From positions 186,001 through 250,000 of the forward strand of contig JBMOMJ010000059.1 in the NCBI GenBank assembly GCA_049324695.1: a stretch of 64,000 bases of DNA, written 5' to 3'. Below, piece after piece: positions 59,817-64,000 of the stretch. The DNA comes from PMG-095 sp049324695 (GTDB lineage: Bacteria > Myxococcota_A > Polyangia > Polyangiales > Polyangiaceae). The notes under the pieces were generated by a model. That model had not been told where the DNA came from. It ran no database searches and worked only from the letters and a program-made list of their open reading frames with translations. The stretch's first letter is position 1. Each line of letters begins with the position of its first letter. The position numbers and the translations under genes were made by a program.

Positions 59817-61362
59817 CCGCGCGGAGCTCATACGGCTAGCAGAGGCGAAGGCCGAGCTGGAAGAGCGCGAAGCGTCGCTCGAGCTCGGGAAATGGATCCC
59901 GTTCGTCGACCCATCGCTCATCTGCATCAAGAACTTCGCGCCGCTCTATGCGCTCTGGGATCGCATCACCGTGCGCGGCGAGCAGGTGTTCGCGCTCGTC
60001 GAAGCTCCGCCACGTCACACGAAGACGACGACGTGCTTCCACGGATTCAATCGACATCTGCGAAGCCATCCGAAGCACCTCGTCGGATACGGGTCCTACA
60101 ACGAAGACTTTGCGTTTCAGCAATCGCGGCTTTGCCGAGCCATGGCCGCGCGCGCCGGATTGTGGGTGAGCCGCGAGCAGCGCACGAAAGATCGGTTCGG
60201 CATCGCGCAGAGCGTCTCGCACTGGCAAACGCACGAAGGCGGCGGGGCGAAGTTTCTAGGGCGCGGCGGCAGCGCGATCGGTTTGGGGTTCAACGTCTTC
60301 CTCGTAGACGATCCGCTGAAGAACCGCGAGGAAGCCGAGAGCGAGGTCACCTGCGAGGTCACCTGGCAATGGATCCTCGGCAGCATCCTGAACCGCCTTG
60401 AGCCGGGCGGTTCGTTCCTCTGCATGCACCAGCGATGGAACGACAACGATCCTATCGGGCGTTTCAAAGCGCGCATCGAAAGCGGCTACGCGGACATGCC
60501 CGAGGAGCTGCGCGGAAAGCTCCCGGAGATCCCCTGGGAGATCATCTCCCTGCCAGCAATCCTCGCGGACGGCAGCCCGCTGATCCCGCAGCGTTACGAC
60601 GAGCTGGCGCTCGCCCGCATTCGCGTGGAGGTGGGCGAATACAACTGGTGGTCGCAGTACATGCAAGAGCCGCGGCCCGTCGGCGAACGGCTCTTTCCGG
60701 AGGCTTACCCCGTTTGGCAACCGGCTCGCGACGCGAGCGGCAACGAGCTCGGACTTGTGGTGCGCGGCGAGTGGTTTCCCGTACCGAACCTCACCGACAA
60801 GGTGCTGGTGCTCGCGGTCGACCCAGCCACGACCGATAGCGACTCGAGCGACTGGACAGCGGTTGTGCTCCTGGCCTTCTGGTGGGAATGGGACCAGCAG
60901 ACCAAGCGACTCGAGCTCGGCTGCGACGTGCTCCGCGTCTGGCGCGAGCGCCTCAAGTCGCCGGACGTAGTCATGTTCGTTTCTGGGATTGCGCGTTCGC
61001 TTCCCGGCACGCCGCTGGTCTACGAGATGGCCGGCGGAGGTCGCGAACAGGCGCAGTTCATGGAGCGCGACCACCCCGACCTGCCAATTCACAAGGTGAC
61101 GACGAGCTCGAACAAGCGCCTGCGCGCGAGTCCCGTCGCAGGCGCAGCGAAGCGCATGCGGGTACGGCTTCCGGTGTCCGCGCCGTGGCTGCTTGAGTTC
61201 CGCAAAGAGCTCACGAAGTTCACAGGCTCAGGTCGCGGCAAGGATGATCAGGTGGACGCGCTCGCGCACGGATGGAACTTCGGGCTCACGCTGGGGCGTC
61301 CGTCCAAAGGTGCTACGGGCGGCGAGCGTGCGATCGCGGCTCAGGGCACCGGGGGGTTCTAA
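59785..61362 (+). CDS. terL: Phage terminase large subunit
   Basis: The 525-residue protein starts at TTG 59785 (AAGGAG four bases upstream). The N-terminal ATPase has a variant Walker A VEAPPRHTKTT (near residue 72) and Walker B FLVDDPLKNREEAE (near 173). The C-terminal RNase H-like nuclease has VLAVDPATTDSDSSDWTAVV (first Asp near 346) and KDDQVDALAHG (last Asp near 497). It packages DNA into proheads. No portal or capsid gene follows, which is abnormal. Confidence 0.93.
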   Translation: MPRASGRKASDRAELIRLAEAKAELEEREASLELGKWIPFVDPSLICIKNFAPLYALWDRITVRGEQVFALVEAPPRHTKTTTCFHGFNRHLRSHPKHLVGYGSYNEDFAFQQSRLCRAMAARAGLWVSREQRTKDRFGIAQSVSHWQTHEGGGAKFLGRGGSAIGLGFNVFLVDDPLKNREEAESEVTCEVTWQWILGSILNRLEPGGSFLCMHQRWNDNDPIGRFKARIESGYADMPEELRGKLPEIPWEIISLPAILADGSPLIPQRYDELALARIRVEVGEYNWWSQYMQEPRPVGERLFPEAYPVWQPARDASGNELGLVVRGEWFPVPNLTDKVLVLAVDPATTDSDSSDWTAVVLLAFWWEWDQQTKRLELGCDVLRVWRERLKSPDVVMFVSGIARSLPGTPLVYEMAGGGREQAQFMERDHPDLPIHKVTTSSNKRLRASPVAGAAKRMRVRLPVSAPWLLEFRKELTKFTGSGRGKDDQVDALAHGWNFGLTLGRPSKGATGGERAIAAQGTGGF

Positions 61363-61466
61363 CGTTGCTGGTCATCTCGCAGCCGGTGATACGGTGATAC
61401 GCTCGTGGGCGCCCATTACAGTTTCAGCTCGTCTAACGGGCCTACGGGGAAAGGAATCTGCGCTCC

Positions 61467-62666
61467 CTATGGAGAATATGCTCGAACCGTGCTCGAGCCG
61501 TCAGCGGCGTAGACGCGGCCGTTGGAGACGGCCACTCCGGATGCGACGGGCTGGGACGCGCTGTGGAGCGGAGCGCATTGAGCGTCGGCGGTTCCACAGG
61601 CTGTCTCGAAGATGATCACGCTGTTGGAAGCGTGCGAGGCGAGATATACGAGGCCGTTCGCGATAGTGATGGGGCTGCTGATTGCTCCATCAGCTGTCAG
61701 CTCGGAATGCCACACTCGTGCGCCCGTTACCGCATCGAAGGCGCTAAACTGGTTTGTTTCGAGCAGGAAGACAACTCCTTGCGCGACCGCTGGAGCGGTC
61801 CCAGTAGAATGCACCGGCATCCTCCACAGGACTCGCCCGGTGTTCTTATTGACTGCCAGCAAACGATCGCCGGCAGTTAGATACACGTGGCCGCTCGAAA
61901 CGACCGGCGGCGAAAGGTCCAGATCACCTAGCGAGACGGACCATCGGGGTGAACAAACCGGTGCACCACAACCGGCTTCGAGATACCCATACAATCGGGA
62001 GAGTTGGGGATCGGCATCGGCAAGTGTGACCGCCACGATTCCGCCACCAACGGCGGCTGTTGTTCGACCACCGCTCATGACGTCGCTTCGCCAGAGCGGC
62101 GAGCACATTGTGCCGTCACATCCCAACGCGGAGAATGCGAGCAATCCTGAAGTGAAGCTGCTGACGAAAACCACGCCGCCTGCGAGGGTCGGCGCCGCGA
62201 GCGTCGTCCCGATCGATGCGGTCCAGCTCAGTGAACCATCGAGGGAGTTCAGAACTCTCAAGCTACCATCTTGAGAAGTCACGTAGAGCTCGCCATTGGA
62301 TGCCGCTGGCGAGCTGAACGCTCCTCCCGCAAGCGTCCAACGATGAGAGCCGGTCGAAGCGTTGAAAGCTCTAATCTCGTTCCGATTCGTCGGAACGTAC
62401 ACCCGTCCGCTCGCAACTATCGGCTGGCCAGTACCTATTCGGCCAGCTGAGCCCGAAAAACTGAGGCTCAGCGCAGCAACATTCCCGGCACCAATGGTGG
62501 CTTCCTCTGAGTTGAAGCCCGAGTGGCCCGAGTCGAAACCTACTTGCTGCCAGATGCCGGCTGCGCGCAAGAACTCGCGTTGCGCCTCGGGCTCCTTCGA
62601 CATGGAGGAGCCGCATGAAAGCGCAAGGAGCGACGTCCAGATTGCGGAACGCGTGAGTTCGCTCAT
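61467..62666 (-). CDS. PQQ-like beta-propeller lipoprotein
   Basis: The 399-residue product has a lipobox (LLALSCGS) and then about seven blade-like repeats of the form GRVYVPTNRNEIRAFNASTG or GELYVTSQDGSLRVLNSLDG, the PQQ-like/BamB-type propeller. It ends close to the last repeat with AADGSSTVRAYSP. No catalytic residues are identified. A second related gene lies upstream on the same strand. Confidence 0.85.
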   Translation of the reverse strand: MSELTRSAIWTSLLALSCGSSMSKEPEAQREFLRAAGIWQQVGFDSGHSGFNSEEATIGAGNVAALSLSFSGSAGRIGTGQPIVASGRVYVPTNRNEIRAFNASTGSHRWTLAGGAFSSPAASNGELYVTSQDGSLRVLNSLDGSLSWTASIGTTLAAPTLAGGVVFVSSFTSGLLAFSALGCDGTMCSPLWRSDVMSGGRTTAAVGGGIVAVTLADADPQLSRLYGYLEAGCGAPVCSPRWSVSLGDLDLSPPVVSSGHVYLTAGDRLLAVNKNTGRVLWRMPVHSTGTAPAVAQGVVFLLETNQFSAFDAVTGARVWHSELTADGAISSPITIANGLVYLASHASNSVIIFETACGTADAQCAPLHSASQPVASGVAVSNGRVYAADGSSTVRAYSP

Positions 62667-62808
62667 TGAGGCATCCTGTTCTGACCGGGACTAGATCGCT
62701 GTGCTGACCACGGAACCCGGCCCTTGTATTGGTGCGACGACGAGTAGCACGAGGCGTGTGTCCGTACGAAACGCGCGCGTGCCGACAGAGGCGAGCATGC
62801 TTGCCGCT

Positions 62809-64000
62809 TCAGTTCTCTGGCAGGCCGTACGCGTAGATCTTGTTATCGAGACCCGGGATGTAGAGGACTCCGTCGCTGATGGTGCCGGGGCCACCATAAC
62901 CGTTTGGGCTGCGACCTTCGGCCGGGGGAACCCAGCGTGGGATGCTGCAGATCGTGGCGTCACGTGGGCAGAGGTCTACGGGAAAAGCGCCAGCGCCATG
63001 ATAGATGATTCCGTTGGCAAAGCCCGGTCCTAGGTCCGCGTCGGAGTCCCGGAAGATGGTGGCGAAGCGCATGAGGGGCCGGCATTCGCCGCCGTTGCTC
63101 CGGCAATTCACGGCCCAGGCACTTGCAAAATAGGAGTCGCTCGGGAACAGTGCGGGTTGCCTGCCTTCGCTATAGACGACGCCTTCAGCCACCGCTGGCG
63201 CGGTGGTGAATCTCTCTCCCGTCGCGCGCCAGAGGGGCGTGCAAGTGGCGCCGCCCAGACCGCAATCGTAGCGGTACGCGCGCAACGCCGTCCCCGTGAC
63301 GAGAAAGATTCGGTCATTGCTGAGCACGGGCGTGTCGTAGGGCTCGCCTTCGATGGGACTTTGCCAAAGCGGGTCGCAGGCATTGCCATCGTTGCGGCAG
63401 TCAACGGGATACGCCGCGAGGACGGAGGGCGAGCCGGCTTGCGGCGTGCCCACGGTGTAGACGGTGTTCTTGTAGATTGCGACGGCGAGCGAGTAGTCGG
63501 CACCGCTCGCTGCAGTCCAGAGCGGGCCGCAGCTAGTCGTCGGGCAACTGCTCGGGAAGGCGTAGAGCGTGCCCGCGCTGTTGAGGTAGACCGTGTTGCG
63601 GTAAACCACAGGCGTAGAAGCGTGGCTCCCGGTAGGCCCGGTCCAGGCCGGCAAGCATTCACCAAAATCCGCGCGGCAGTCCTGCGGATACACTCGCAGT
63701 CCGTCGGCCGCTCCGACGTACACGAAACCATACGCCGCCGCCACGGCTGTCTTCCGCTGAAAGACGCCGTTGGCAGCGCCGAGCTTGGCGTACCAAAGCC
63801 AGTCGTGGGAGCCCTTGCCTACGGCGTAGAGCCAGCGCTCGTAGTCGCCTATAGAAAGCTCTGGAATTCCAGTCGCAAACAGCCGAGCGCCCGCAACGAT
63901 GATGCGACCTCGGAGGGGCGACAAATTGGTACTGCGCCAGCGCCGCTGAAGACTCAGCACATTGTCGGGACCCACAACGTTTTCGTACGGATTATAGCGA
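62809..64000 (-). CDS. PQQ-like beta-propeller protein (partial, N-terminus beyond window)
   Basis: At least 397 residues of a beta-propeller are seen. Repeats such as GFVYVGAADGLRVYPQDC, NTVYLNSAGTLYAFPSSC and DGVLYIPGLDNKIYAYGLPE carry a Cys pair in most blades, unlike the neighbour. The frame stays open to the right edge and the visible start (RYNPYENVVGPDNVLSLQRR) resembles the middle of the family's first repeat, so the true start lies outside. A GTG at 63975 is not accepted as the start. Confidence 0.85.
   Translation of the reverse strand, partial: RYNPYENVVGPDNVLSLQRRWRSTNLSPLRGRIIVAGARLFATGIPELSIGDYERWLYAVGKGSHDWLWYAKLGAANGVFQRKTAVAAAYGFVYVGAADGLRVYPQDCRADFGECLPAWTGPTGSHASTPVVYRNTVYLNSAGTLYAFPSSCPTTSCGPLWTAASGADYSLAVAIYKNTVYTVGTPQAGSPSVLAAYPVDCRNDGNACDPLWQSPIEGEPYDTPVLSNDRIFLVTGTALRAYRYDCGLGGATCTPLWRATGERFTTAPAVAEGVVYSEGRQPALFPSDSYFASAWAVNCRSNGGECRPLMRFATIFRDSDADLGPGFANGIIYHGAGAFPVDLCPRDATICSIPRWVPPAEGRSPNGYGGPGTISDGVLYIPGLDNKIYAYGLPEN

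Overview
The window looks like a high-GC Myxococcota chromosome, probably a Polyangia-type myxobacterium. The signs are a Hanks-type kinase with an HRDVSPQN loop, lipoproteins with long Gly/Ser/Thr/Ala-rich spacers, a cysteine-rich protein with a MYXO-CTERM-like tail, paired DUF1552/DUF1592 proteins, and many stand-alone regulators. The assignment rests on recognising protein families, not on a search.

Positions 1-7574 hold a tad/Flp pilus locus. A leftward, stop/start-overlapping series encodes two pilin-like proteins, CpaB/RcpC, the secretin CpaC/RcpA, an FHA-fused TadA/CpaF ATPase, TadB and TadC (cut by the window edge). A third pilin-like protein and the prepilin peptidase are encoded divergently. 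Positions 7.6-36 kb are ordinary host chromosome: a nuclease-like protein, a universal stress protein, a Ser/Thr kinase with a secreted partner, a fibrinogen-like lipoprotein, a 1352-residue CheB-CheR-PAS-kinase-receiver hybrid, a nitrilase-like protein, a Cys-rich surface protein, an LhgO-like oxidase, a GH26 lipoprotein, a DUF1552/DUF1592 pair, a GST, and AraC and LysR regulators each beside an enzyme, ending with an RTX-repeat lipoprotein.

Positions 36.9-61.4 kb are a prophage or prophage-derived island. Its left edge is a 3' fragment of tRNA-Leu(GAG), next to a doubly broken yhcG gene. Rightward replication genes follow (RuvC-like, DnaA-domain-IV-like, an initiator containing an iteron-like 10-bp repeat array, a helicase-loader-like protein, a DNA methyltransferase). 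The middle is mostly leftward small genes. Six of these leftward units start with the same promoter-like element (TTGCAC, 17 bp, CACATT, with a central GCATC), and at four of them the start codon lies only 5-8 bp from the -10, which predicts leaderless mRNAs. Between 51 and 56 kb sits rightward cargo: an endonuclease/exonuclease/phosphatase-fold protein and a tightly overlapping three-gene operon ending in a PD-(D/E)xK nuclease-like protein, the best candidate for an undescribed defence system. The right part encodes a protein joining a ParB-type HTH to an MgsA/RarA-like C-terminal region, a ParB-like protein, a GT-A-like glycosyltransferase and both terminase subunits. No integrase, portal, capsid, tail or lysis gene is visible, and the phage-like genes stop abruptly after the large terminase.

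From 61.4 kb to the right edge two leftward PQQ-like beta-propeller proteins return to host-type content; the second is cut by the window end.
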